Part shown: in pieces, positions 7,965 through 21,843 of the stretch
How the letters are laid out: each line of letters starts with the position of its first letter
How positions within the stretch are numbered: the first letter of the stretch is position 1
Assembly: GCA_000697055.1 (NCBI GenBank)
Contig: JNDT01001634.1
Coordinates: 1 to 38,160 of the forward strand
DNA length: 38,160 nucleotides
Source of the DNA: Saksenaea vasiformis B4078
Taxonomy: Eukaryota > Mucoromycota > Mucoromycetes > Mucorales > Saksenaeaceae
Direction of reading: 5' to 3'
The notes under the pieces: model-generated
The model's input: the letters and a program-made list of their open reading frames with translations, nothing else
Database searches by the model: none
What the model was told of the DNA's origin: nothing
Made by a program: the position numbers and the translations under genes

Positions 7965-10662
7965 ATGGATTTACCCACGGGAGCCACACAGAATGCCCAA
8001 CAGCAACTCTTACAACGTCAAGCCATGAATAGATCCAGCTTTTATATGCTACTTTTCCTTTTGTCTTTATTGTTTCTTAATTTCTCAGATGACGAGACAA
8101 CTCGAGGGGGGAGACCCAGCATAGAAGACGTGTTAAAGTCATTACAACATGATAAAGAAGTGCTCCATAATGCCACTTTTGGTGTAAATGTGACGCACGT
8201 AAGTCACCTCTTCAAGACTTCAGAGAACTGACGCTGGCCGATGTCAGCCATTCCCGCCCGCAGTTGCTTCGCAAATTCAAGAAATTTCAGCAATCGGTCA
8301 ACATAACCTTGCCTCCCATTTTTATCACAATATTACTGGAGTATTCAGAGGTCGAAATTGCCTTACGATCGTTCGTTCATTACTCAAACCATAGTAATTA
8401 TTTAGGTGAGTGGGAGAGCAGAGACGTTGAAGTAGAAGAATCGGACCGTTCGAATAAAACGACCCAAGAAGAAGCTCGTGGAAGCTTCCAGTTTGACGGA
8501 ATCGGCTCGTTTATGTTGCATTTAAAGTCAACAGCAACAGGAAACGAGAACCTGAATTTTATTGAGGTGATATTTTCTTATACAATTAACTCAAGAAAGT
8601 CTTCTTAACAACGGCTTTCAGGGGTATATGCGTCTCAAAGACGCGGAGAAAAGCGATTACGGCGCCTTACTGCTGGCAGAAGGTGTCCATTTCTTGAGTA
8701 ATGGCACGATTTATCTTATGGGTGTCCCGGATGGGTAATTGCTTCCACGCACTTGTCTGTTACAAATGACTAAGCGAACGACAGCATACCGCTCCCATTA
8801 GAAGATTTCCTTCATATGCTCCCCAGTAATCAGACAATGACGGAAGCTAGTCATGCTATCACCGAGCAAATTGATAAACACATTGAAGAATTTGAACGGC
8901 TAGCGACATGGGGAGGGCAGCAAACTGTGAATGATGGTGGTAGGACACCGTCTAGCTGAAAGGAGAGGAAGAGAGCATCTCACTTCTTTTTATCTGTAGA
9001 TCGTCCGTTGTCCGTCCCATTTGGGTGTTCATTTCAGATGGTGGCACAACTGCATCCTGTACCACAGCATATCAAAATGTCACATTTGTTAGAATATGAA
9101 AAAGGTAATCATTACCTGGAATGCAATTGTCTCACTGAATTCTATTCCAGAACTAGAAAACCCTCAAGGCATCACAACAATTCGCCCTCCACCGCTACTG
9201 GTATCGAGTGTCATGTTTTCACCCAATTGCGCCATTGCTATGACGATTAAGGAAGCCAAAGGCATAAAGATTGAAAAGTACTATAGCAAGGCTGTTTCAT
9301 ACGCTGGCATGGCGACCGTTCTTGCTGTTATCCAGATATTTACCCTGATCCATCAGATGGAATCCACTCCGACACCATCGGTAATTAGCCATTGCCCACG
9401 CAAAACCCACATACTGACATTTATAAGAGCGTATCCAATGTGTCTTACTGGACGATTGCCATGCAAGCAATGATGGATGGCTACCTCTGCCTTTTGCATT
9501 TGACGACAGGCGTAGTAATCAACACAGTATTCATCCCATTTGCTGCAGCGGCCTTCTTTAGTTTTGTGCTAGTTTCTGTATTTGGAATGCGGTACCTTCT
9601 TCTCGTTTGGAGAATCCAGCGTCCAGAGGCAACAATAGCGAGAAGAGTACAAGCAAATGCACGCCAAACAGAGAACAGTACTGAAACAAATACTGAGGCT
9701 AACACTGGAAACGACGCCGCAAATAATGCTGGAAACATCCTACCCATGGCAACATCGACCAATGTCACGCCGACAAGCTCTCACCGAGATGTCAGTATCC
9801 TGTACTATAGACTATGTAAGTACACTTGTAGCACGCTTAGAATGAAGCTAATGTTTTAACTACGATTAGATGCTATGTTGCTGTTTGGCCTCTTTTTATT
9901 CTATCAAACCGCGATAAGGTCTGCCTTTGTACAGAATCTCATCATTGGTATCTTGGGCTTCGTGTTCTACTCCTTCTGGATTCCTCAAATTGTGAGAAAT
10001 GTTTCACGGGGTTGCAGACGTTCGTTGAGCCCTCGCTACATCATCGGCATGAGCGTAACTCGCTTGATCATCCCCTTATGTAAGAAATTTACATGGTCTA
10101 CGGAAGGTATTGATCCGATGTTTATCAGACTTCTGTGCTTGCCCTTATAACATCCTGTCGAGAGAGACGACGCGATGGATTTGGGTCCTCGTTGCTTACG
10201 TGGTCTTGCAGGCCATCATCCTGTTTTTGCAAGATCTATTAGGTCCTCGATTTTTCGTGCCAGAGCGGGTAAGATGCGATCGTCAGCTTTGTTTAGTAAT
10301 GACTGACGGTGCCATTTAGTATTTACCACAAACGTATAACTATCATCCAGTTCTACTCCCACAAGATGAAGAGGCAACACAAGGTGACCATACTGACGAA
10401 TCCGCATCTATACGACCGAATCAGGATTGTCCTATCTGTATGCTTCCCATAGCTACACCTTCGACAGTGCATATACCATTGCATCATTGGGACAGAAGGC
10501 TATATATGGTCACTCCATGTCACCATAAATTCCATACAAGCTGTTTGGAAACGGTAAGATGCTCGTTGATCTAAAAAATGAAAGACTCTAATGAAGAATT
10601 TTCAGTGGATGAATATCAAACTTCAATGTCCCGTGTGTAGGTCGTACCTCCCTCCACGTTAA
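7965..10662 (+). CDS. TUL1: Tul1/Dsc1-type transmembrane RING E3 ubiquitin ligase
   Basis: Membrane-anchored ubiquitin ligase of the Golgi/endosome Tul1 (Dsc) complex, which ubiquitinates misplaced membrane proteins. Twelve exons: 7965-8198, 8248-8350, 8406-8566, 8622-8734, 8785-8939, 9000-9104, 9151-9380, 9428-9815, 9870-10079, 10129-10268, 10320-10553, 10606-10662. They sum to 709 residues, close to yeast Tul1. A hydrophobic signal (FYMLLFLLSLLFLNF) follows the start. The luminal part holds family motifs NITGVFRGEW and GYMRLKD. Several membrane segments occupy the middle, including YSFWIPQI. The C-terminal RING-H2 (residues about 650-703) shows CPIC, PCHHKFHTSC and CPVC. ATG 8025 is an alternative start directly before the signal peptide. 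The donor of exon 5 could also be 3 bp earlier (8937). Confidence 0.93.
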
Positions 10663-11697
10663 TGCTCTATACTCCGCATTTTTTCATCATAGCTTATGCC
10701 TGCATAATGACACCTTCCCTTCCCTTTTATATCCTCACTAAAGAAAGTTCTCTTTTTTGGCAGTGTTCCTCCTTACCTACCGAACGGTTTCCTGTTCGAT
10801 ATTATCCACCTATTACAAGTTTTTATTATCGAGATGACGCTGGAAAGCGAACATGCGGTTAAGACAGATTCAAGTGCAAATGTCCACAGGGAGTTGCTGC
10901 GGGTGTCCCGTAACTTTCTTTGTCTCTTCCGATTTTTCACTCCTGTAATTTATGTAATATTATATCTTGCGTCGCGCCACATCGAGTAAAATAGGAACGT
11001 AAATCGTACAGGTGAATGAGGTTCGAGGGCAGCAAGATGCCCAGTTAGAAAAAAAGCAGTGTGGCAAAGCATTGGGCATGCCAATCCAAGACTCAAACGA
11101 TGGATATTTCTTTGCGAAAGACATCTGCGGCTAAATTCTGAAAGGTGCGCGAAGAAGGCGAAGAAAACTGAAGCATTGCCGTAAATCTATCAGTTCTGCA
11201 ACAGATGAGCTACACTTTCATAGCTATCCATGTACGAGATCATGGTGCTTGTCGCAATTAATGCGATTTTGCATATACCAGACGCATTTTCGCGACAAGG
11301 TAATTTCCCTGTCTTGGCAAATATGGGACACATAGCTGTTGCCATCTGAGAGGGCAGTTACAAAGAATAACGTTGACGCAAAACAATTGTTGGAGGTCCT
11401 TGTTGTCATCGCGTGGACTCCAAATGCAATTAATATGCCAGGCAAAGGTTTCATTGTGCATTTCCATATTATCATGCAGGTAGGTGTTCACATAGAAGTA
11501 CGTAATCGCTATAAGGATCGCGAATACCTATACGCATTGAAAACCATCTAGTACTTGGTACAGCTGGCAAGAAAAATAGATCTCACTTGCGCAGCACGAG
11601 CTCTTCATAGCATTGAAATTTTGCTTAATGTGTATTTTTGGGGTCGGCTTAGCATAAACCTCATGGGATTTCAAGCGGAGCGATTCCGAGCTTCCAG
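10663..11697. other. Intergenic region without a recognised gene
   Basis: Several short open frames exist on both strands, but none shows protein-like composition, homology I recognise, or splice continuity. The first part should contain the 3' untranslated region of TUL1; the last part leads into the promoter of the Sel1 gene. Confidence 0.45.
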
Positions 11698-11705
11698 ATA
11701 TAAAG
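11698..11705 (+). promoter_or_regulatory. TATA box of the Sel1-repeat gene
   Basis: ATATAAAG lies 36 bp before the proposed start ATG at 11741, with a pyrimidine-rich start region (CTTTCCTGCTTTC) between. This spacing supports ATG 11741 over the upstream in-frame ATG at 11663, which would place the TATA element inside the coding sequence. Confidence 0.5.
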
Positions 11706-11740
11706 GCACGACAGATACTTCAGCATCTTTCCTGCTTTCA

Positions 11741-13405
11741 ATGAGATCTTGCAACACAAACGAGAAATCAACGCCTAATGTAAGGATACAAGCCCACTTT
11801 TTGTGTGCGCTTACCTAACCTATTTTAAAGTTTACCACTGGTCAGAAAAACGAAGATGCGCAGGGAAGATCTGAAGACGTGTCTCACGACGACAATAATG
11901 GGGATAAAAGTTACACCGACGATACTACCTTGCACGACAATAAGCTCGAGCTTGATGATGAATGGGTGCAAGTCGAACTCTGTGATAGATACTATCGGGA
12001 AATAGATGTAGACAAGGACTACGCCAAAGCAGTGGAATGGTACAGAAAAGCAGCTGATCAGGGAAATGACCATGCACAAACGAGACTTGGAGATATGTAC
12101 TTATATGGACGAGCTGTAGTTCAAGACTACGAAAAAGCAATGGAGTGGTATAGAAAAGCAGCTGATCAAGGAAATGGTGATGCACAAGCCAAACTTGGAG
12201 ATATGTACATGCGCGGACAAGGTGTAGAGCGAGACAGTGTCAAAGCACTTGAATGGCACAGAAAAGCAGCTGATCAGGAACATGGAATTGGGCAATACCG
12301 ACTAGGAGATATGTATTGGTGCGGTACGGTTGTCGACAAAGATCAGGACAAAGCAGAGGAGTTGTATTCCAAAGCGATTAAGTGGTGCAAAAAGGAAGCT
12401 ATTCGAGGCAATGAAGATGCACAAATAGCCCTTGGAGATATGCACTTTTATGGAGAGGGGGTGAATGCCGACATTGATGAGGCACTTAGATGGTACGGAA
12501 GAGTAGCAGATCAGGGAAACGAAAAGTTACAAATACAGCTTGGAGATATGTACTATTACGGACAAGGCGTGTACGAAGACATGAAAAAAGCGTTCGAATG
12601 GTACAAAAAGGCAGCAGACCATGGAAATGCAGACGTGCAAAATACTCTCGGGGACATGTACAGAAGAGGATATGGGGTGGATCGGGACATAAACAAGGCA
12701 ATCGAATGGTACAAAAAAGCGGTAGACAAAGGAAATGTTAGCGCGCAGATGGCACTTGGAGATATCTACAGAGAAGGGGATGGCATGACGAAAGACATAA
12801 ACCAAGGAATCAAATGGTACAGAAAAGTGGCGGATGAAGGAGGCTGGTTTGCGCAAGAGATACTGGGAGATATTTACAGATATGGAGAAGGAGTCCCTCA
12901 AGATATCAACAAAGCAATAGAGTGGTACAAAAGGACAGCGGACGAAGGAAACGAAGATGCGCAAATGAAAATTGGAGATATGTACAGACTTGAAATGAAA
13001 GACGTCGACAAAGCGATTGAATGGTACAAAAAAGCAGCAGACCTAGGAAATCGACAAGCGCAAATTAAGCTCGGAGATGTTTACAAGGATGAAAAGAGAG
13101 ACATTAATCAGGCAATTGAATGGTACCAGCAAGCGGCGGACAATGGAAGTTGCGATGCGCAAATCAGAATTGGAGATGTGTACAGGGATAACAAGAAAGA
13201 CATCGATAAAGCAATTGAAGTGTATGAAAAGTGGGCAGATCAAGGAAATCAAGAAGCACATATCAGATTGGGAGATATCTACAGAGATGAAAAGGACGAC
13301 ATCGACAAAGCAATTGAATGGTACAAAGATGCATCAGACAAAAGGAATCCTGTCGGGGATGCCAGACTTGACAATCTACGAAAAGAAGGATGGATATTTG
13401 ATTAA
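11741..13405 (+). CDS. Sel1-repeat (SEL1-like/TPR-type) protein
   Basis: Solenoid scaffold protein; Sel1 repeats mediate protein-protein contacts and no catalytic domain is present, so the partner is unknown. Two exons, 11741-11779 and 11831-13405, encode 537 residues; the 51-nt intron has donor GTAAGG and acceptor TTTTAAAG after a CTAAC branch site. After a short acidic N-terminus (Asp-rich, residues about 20-50) come about thirteen consecutive repeats of the pattern AQ..LGDMY..G.GV..D...A.EWY.KAADQGN. The first nine are about 36 residues. The last four are only 33 residues because the YGxGV loop is replaced by a shorter RDEK-like loop. No signal peptide or membrane segment. A related but broken copy lies at 21844-24388 on the other strand, and that one carries an extra N-terminal domain missing here. 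Confidence 0.9.
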
Positions 13406-13912
13406 AACATCCGACAATGTCACAAAAATATATATACCTTCCACGATATAGAAAGTACCTCCCTCGGAAATCACTATATTTGTCAACGACTTTTGGCGAT
13501 CTGGTAGCCTAAGCTGCCTCTATCCGTCCTATTATAATAACAAAATCAAAGGATTGATTATGATCGCTGAGGTTCAGGGGAATCTAAGAGGAATGATTAC
13601 ATAGAAAATGTGGAGGAACCCTTATTAAGAGACAACAGTGCCTTGCACCCGTTATGAATTATTGAGGGTAAGTCTATCTGAACACAAATCAAACGCAACT
13701 TCGCATTCCATATGATAAGAAAGCTTTGACATCCTGACAGCTTCCCACAGACTTAGTCTACGTATCATAATGTATAGGTCGTTTATCATGAGGATGGAAA
13801 TCGAATATGTACTATGAATAACAATTAGATCAGCGTTGACGCATCAGTGATTTTATGTCAAGTGTCTTTGCGACCGCTTTAGAGGACGGGTTCGAAGTCC
13901 AGGTCTATCCAG
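13406..13912. other. Intergenic, no gene seen
   Basis: 3' flank of the Sel1 gene; AT-rich, with no supportable coding exon or RNA gene on either strand. Confidence 0.45.
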
Positions 13913-14520
13913 GAAATAGTGAGTATGTGACAACGCTTGCTTACTTGAGTGTGGGCATAAAGTACCTACACAGCCAAGACTGTTCGGGACAGCGGTCGTG
14001 CAACCTAAACGGCATACATAAAACATGAGTGATACTGGATATGCAATAAAAAGTTGACATCCGTACCTGGGACGTTTGTACCAACAGAGCCAAAGAAGAA
14101 AAAAAATGGAAAAAGAAGTGTTCCCTTAAATATGCATCACTTTCCGTTATCCGAGACATCCTTTTTGTGTGAGATAAAAGGAACATATCTTCAATGCACT
14201 TTTTTGCATGAGACGACGGAATCCCTGTTTCTGAGACACGGCTTTTATGAGTCAAAAGAACCCAATCACCGATTCATCTCTTTCCATGACACGATATGCC
14301 TCACCACAGACACGTCTTTTGCATGAGACAAAGAATCCCATGCTTAACACGGGATAATCGGGTCCTACCTTTAACAGATCCTTTGACGCAAACTTAACAT
14401 GTAAAAGTATGACACGCAGATCATGGCATCCGATGAACGTAAAAATACTTACTTCAAGACGCAGAGTTTACCTGGGAGTAACGCCAAATATCTTCGAATA
14501 AATGCGAAGTCATGGAAAAA
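13913..14520 (-). repeat. Dispersed promoter-bearing repeat, copy 2 (inverted)
   Basis: Read on the minus strand from 14520, this matches copy 1 almost from its first base: TTTTTCC, then ATATTTGGCGTTACT, the block with TTTTTACGTTCATCGGATGCCATGAT, the TCTCATGCAAAAG-like motifs, and the TATA element GCATATTTAAGG (about 14135-14124). It continues through the exon-like block containing GACCGCTGTCCCGAAC to a CTCAAG/GTAAGC donor-like site near 13945. The downstream half present in copies 1 and 3 (up to CAATAAACAGT) is not recognisable, so it is probably 3' truncated. Its outer end lies only 261 bp from the PRP43 start codon, pointing away from it. Confidence 0.75.
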
Positions 14521-14781
14521 TCCTGTAAAAAAATTTTTTTTAGCACTTCTGTCTATTTGATACAAGACCCAGATATTAGCTGTTTTATAGATCGACTCCT
14601 ATATTTTACTTGGAAACGTGGCGTTGCTCGGACTCTTTCATGCTCATCATTTTCGAATGAACAGTATTCGTTCCCAGACCGTGAGCCTGATAACAGTCAC
14701 AACGATGTCGATTTTGTACGCGAAAAACTCAAAAGTAATATTTTTTTTCCTCCTTGTGCCCACCATCGATTAACTCCTCCA

Positions 14782-17256
<2,475 letters not shown>

Positions 17257-17409
17257 ATTAAATCATTGATATTACTGCATTAAAAAAATCAGCATGCGCT
17301 TCTCTTTCTTTCATTCCTTAAGCTATAGTACAATCGCGCGATAACTTTTTATTTTTGTTGGCTAAGTTATTGGAGAATACAGTGGTAGATACGGTGCATG
17401 AAAACGGCT
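17257..17409. other. Short tail-to-tail intergenic region
   Basis: Only 153 bp separate the PRP43 and KAP123 stop codons, so the two messages probably overlap or share their 3' processing region. T-rich and A-rich runs occur on both strands; no other feature is seen. Confidence 0.5.
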
Positions 17410-20400
17410 TTACAGCAGAGGAGCCAATTCACTAGCCTTCAAGTTCAGCTCAGGGAGCTGCACGTTTAACGCTCGTATCAGTTGGATCAGCTGCGCACGT
17501 GTGGAAGGTTGGAGTTGTTTTTCGTCGCCCAACACCTTCGGAAAGATCTGGAGGAGCTGGGGAAGCTGTGCAAAGACCTAAAAAGCAAGCGAACTATTAG
17601 TTTAAAACAATGTCATGATGGATAAACATACAGCTGGATGATGTGTGTGGACGAGCTTGAAAAGGCAATCAAAGACGACCTCGTTTTCGTGGTACTTGAT
17701 TGCAATAGGTAACGCGTGAACAAATTCTGGTAGCACATAGTCTAACGGTACAGATTGCGGATGGGCAAGGATAAACCGAGCAAGAGCACCTAACGCGTAA
17801 TCGGCTTCTGTCCGATGAGATGATGCGTTGCGAATGATAGGGTGTAACGCTGTGAGCATGGTTGGGTACCGCCTAATCCAGAAGGTATCAGTAAAAATCC
17901 ATCTCTGCACACTTTACGACAACGTACAGGCTAAGATCCACCTGACTATAGGTTGCCAAGATGCCTAATCCAAACGCACCGTTCCCTCGGATGGCTGGCG
18001 CTGGGTCACTGCATGCATGCAAGAACAGCGATAATAAACAATCCATCTGAGCGGATGGGGCTGAACGGATGCCGATAACACACTGGCTGAGACATTGCAG
18101 TGCACTTGTGCGTTCAACAACCGAGTTTCCTTCTTCCTAACAAAACGATCAATGCTTTGCATGATTTTATGACCGCTACATTTACACAGTAATTGGCAAC
18201 GAGTGGTAAAAATCGGGTGAAATAAGAAGAGAACTCTGGACCGATGGCTCTTGCCAGCCTGCTGACAACATGAGCTGCGGCTCCAATTAGTCGCGAATCG
18301 GGCTCAGTCGACTCTTCGTTGTTTGAAAACTCATCTTCATCCTCGTCATCCTCCTCCTCGTCGTCATCTTCATCATCATAAGCATATAAACATGCCAGCT
18401 TTTTCTCAAAGCTATCCGCAAGGATATGGGTGATTTTATCGAGATCTGTCCAAGATAAGTCAGCACTGTTTTGAACAAAGACGCAATTACCATCAATGAC
18501 AACGCATGGGCCTACTTTGTCGAGTGTCTCCGCTAATCCCCTGCATATTTGGATCACAGTTTCCTTATCATCTTCGTATCTCCAAGAGGATATCATACTA
18601 GGTATGGTCATCGTTATTAGTCTGTGCAATTCATTGTGGGTATGATGTCTGTGCGCCGCTAAGCCCGGTTCCCAACGTTTGTCGCTGGACATTGCATGGC
18701 ATGTTTTGATAAATGAGAACAAAGCCGTCACTACTGCTCTCCGCACACCGTCAATGACATGGCACAAAAGTTTCTGGAGTTCATTGACTGATTCTTCCAG
18801 GTACGGCAAGAAATGGGCTCGTAGATATCGAAATAGTTTCGCTATTGTTTCTATCGCCAGTTGTTTCTCGGTCGCCAGAGGAAAATTGAAATTAAGTGTC
18901 ATCGGCTCTTCTTCATCTTTTGTACCATAAGTAGCCGAAAAATTCATCGTTTCTTCCAGGCTATGCTGTTCATACTCTTCTTCCGCACGGCAAGAACTAA
19001 AGAGGATGGCCATAACGGTTGGAAGCCATGGTGCAAAGTTTTCTCCAAGGACTCGTGCCGCAACACCTAAGAATAGAAACGATGCCTCACGTTCAGAAGA
19101 GCATGGTGTATGTGTCTGTTCGAGAATAATATTTATCATGTCTTGAGAACAAGAGCGAAACGTGTCCAACTCTATGATGTTGACCATAATACGAACTGTA
19201 TCTATCGCGGAACAGCAAAGTTTGGTTTCATTCGCGTCATTCTTTAAAGTCAAGAAGGGACGTAGGCGTAACCAAATGGTATTAAAGTAGGGTTGGAATG
19301 ATTTTCCAGCTGCAGATGCGGTGTTGCCAAGCGTTGTTACCACTGTATCCATTACAGGTTGCGGTGCATGATCCAAGAGAGATATCAGCTTTTCCATCAA
19401 AGTTGGTAGATAGTCCTCTATGCTATCCTTCATGCCATAAAGTACATTATCCAGTGTGAGACATGCGTTTTTTGTCACATTAATATTAGTGTCCTCCATC
19501 AGGTGAATCACAGGAGCTATGAGGATCCGATGGTGGGCTGCAATATGTCTCGGAAAGTTTTCTGTAAGTACACTCAGCGCCGTACATGCTGCACGACACA
19601 CAGTAAGTTGGGAGTCTTGCAAGCCTCGACAAACGAGGTTTAGGATTTCGTTCAAGTTGGGCCGTACGTAGTCAATACAGCCTTCTATAATAACAGATAG
19701 CGTCATCATTGCAGTCTTTCTTTGGTATACATCAGGACTCCTTATGTAGGATCCGATGAAGGGCATTGTGGCGTCGTATACTTGTTTTGGCGATACATCC
19801 GTAGAAAGACCATTGAGCACTCTGTATGCCGACTAAACAAACAAGATTTCCCGCTTTAGCAGTGTGATGTGGTCTTTGTTGCTGGTTCCAATTAGTTGAA
19901 GGTACATACGTGAGCTGGCAAATCATCATCCGTGTCCATGTCATCCAACTGTTTCTGTGCTGTCATGGGTATCAGATTTTCGACTACCAGCTGGATAATG
20001 TTGAAACGCCGAACTTCTCGTCTCTTGCTGCAAAGGAATAAGTGAGTTTAATACGCGTAATCTTTACACACACACGTACTAGATGACAATTGAAGCAAGC
20101 GCGTTCAAAGCCATTCCACGTAAGGATGAGTCCAAGTTTTGGTTGACGCCTGTATGCAGAAAATAACGAATCAGATCTGGTAAAGAGTCGGCGAGCAATG
20201 GCACATCCTGGCAGAAGAAAAGGGTGGTCAGCATGGCTCATATATTACCAAAAGAAAAGTACCTGTAGCAACAGGGTATCCAAGACCTGAAAGATATAGT
20301 TTGCGCTTTCCTCGTCGCTTTCTTGTACACACTGCTCAAGAACGTTGACAATGGCTGGAACCTTCCTTTGAAAAGCGACCTGAATGGAAGTGAGATGAGC

Positions 20401-21278
20401 GGGCAGACTGTGAGTAGGTTGCGAACGTACGATGTTTTTCTGGTCGCCTTTTTCAATGCTCTCTCCAAGTTTTCCAAGAATCCTGATATGCAGGTTTAAG
20501 TCCGATGTACGTTCCGATCACAATTGCCTTACATTACTGTTATCACTCTAACTTCTTTACTTTCGGGGTCTGCGATTAATGTCTCCAGTAATTCATACAA
20601 CGAGCACATGCTTTCCAGAACATCGTGGGTGACGACATCCAAGAATAAAGAGACGCAGTAAACAGCAGCTTCACGCTCGCGTGCAATATTGCTTCGTAAA
20701 GCTTTTCTCAGGAATTCTTGCAGCTCTGGCCACTTTTTTTCATACAAATCGGTATGTGCTATTGATAGTATAATGCGGGCAGCTGCATGCCAGATCAATT
20801 TTCTGTTACTGAAGTTTAGATAGCCGTAACAAGGATACGTTGTGGGACTCACCTTGGTTCCATAAGCGTTATATTCAGTAGACCTGCACGAATCTGTATT
20901 TTCAGCGGCTCTTGCACCCACGGCCACCATCGAGTAATACACTTTCGTAATTCAACGGCAGCGAGTTGTCGAACGTGGGGTTGTGTTGATCGTGTCAAGA
21001 TCTCCGCAAGCGCAGGAACACAATTAGGCGTGGTATAGTACTGTTCTTTTAGACTAGTCGTCACCTAAAATAAATCACCAGTCAGTTCGGCTGCGATCCC
21101 CGAAAGTAGGTCAAACCTACATGACGAATGGTACGGGAATCTTGTGCGTGCAATAGTTGTGCCAACAAGGCGTCAAGTCCCACCAAGTATTCCTGTAAGT
21201 TTCCGTATTTTAGATTGATTTCTGGTGCAATATCGTTACAGCAAGTTTGAGCACAGGAACGTTATACTTTACCTCCAT
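17410..21278 (-). CDS. KAP123: Importin beta Kap123 / importin-4
   Basis: Karyopherin that carries ribosomal proteins and histones into the nucleus. Twelve exons on the minus strand: 21278-21273, 21192-21121, 21064-20853, 20808-20533, 20482-20431, 20379-20263, 20207-20080, 20027-19910, 19832-18186, 18136-17913, 17872-17632, 17577-17410. They total 1,086 residues (yeast Kap123 1,113). HEAT repeats run along the protein. An N-terminal importin region (VRQLAAVELRKCITRWW) leads into IARERE, PESKEVRVITV, and the long central exon with an acidic loop of Asp/Glu (about 18310-18370) typical of Kap123. Exon 1 carries only Met-Glu. The intron 17912-17873 is 40 nt with a GTGTGC donor, the weakest call in the model. 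No Arg-rich or other extra domain is seen. Confidence 0.95.
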
Positions 21279-21843
21279 ATCAGTCTCGAACAAGGCGATC
21301 CTTTTTGGGATACTTGCCCAAATCCGTATTGCGGAGCTGAACCGTGTTGGTGGCTTCGCAGTGGCCTCTCTCATGCAAGCTCATGTCGCTCTGACATGTG
21401 AGACACTGAAGTTGCCCAGCCTTTACTCCCCTCAATAAATGAAGCCATTCGTTTGTAAGCAGAATATATCATATTACATTGTGTTCTTGTACATGGTTTT
21501 AATGGCAATCAATAGTTCAGCTTTCAGCAATCGACTCACTGGAAGGATAGACAATACAAGAGAATAGCCGCCTACACTGCATCTGCTTAACAGTTGAACA
21601 AATCAAAGTCTCGCTGCATCTATGTGTGTCCTGTATCAATGCTGTTGTATGCCATAAAGCAGAAGAAAAGTAGCAGCATGTTCCTCGCGGTCCAATTTTA
21701 GGACATGGATTGGTCGATGCGGAATGCATCTCGAGAGAGCTATTGCGATATGAAAGAATTCCCCAAATGCATCAGGTGGCAATGGTAGCACCGTTTTAAA
21801 AGAGAATAAGAACTCAAGCTCGGAGGTATTGGAGATGAGTGAA
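21279..21843. other. Intergenic; one unexplained minus-strand open frame
   Basis: The right flank of KAP123 contains its promoter (no clear TATA seen). An open stretch on the minus strand (about 21905-21636) has protein-like composition (for example LPLPPDAFGEFFHIAIALSRC and EEHAATFLLLYGI). It has no recognisable homology, overlaps the end of the Sel1 pseudogene in another frame, and cannot be extended by convincing splice sites. I do not call it a gene. Confidence 0.35.

Noticed and set aside
13885..13915. GGGTTCGAAGTCC, similar to a tRNA T-arm
   Set aside because: No acceptor, D-arm or anticodon arm can be folded around it, and the stem-loop spacing is wrong.
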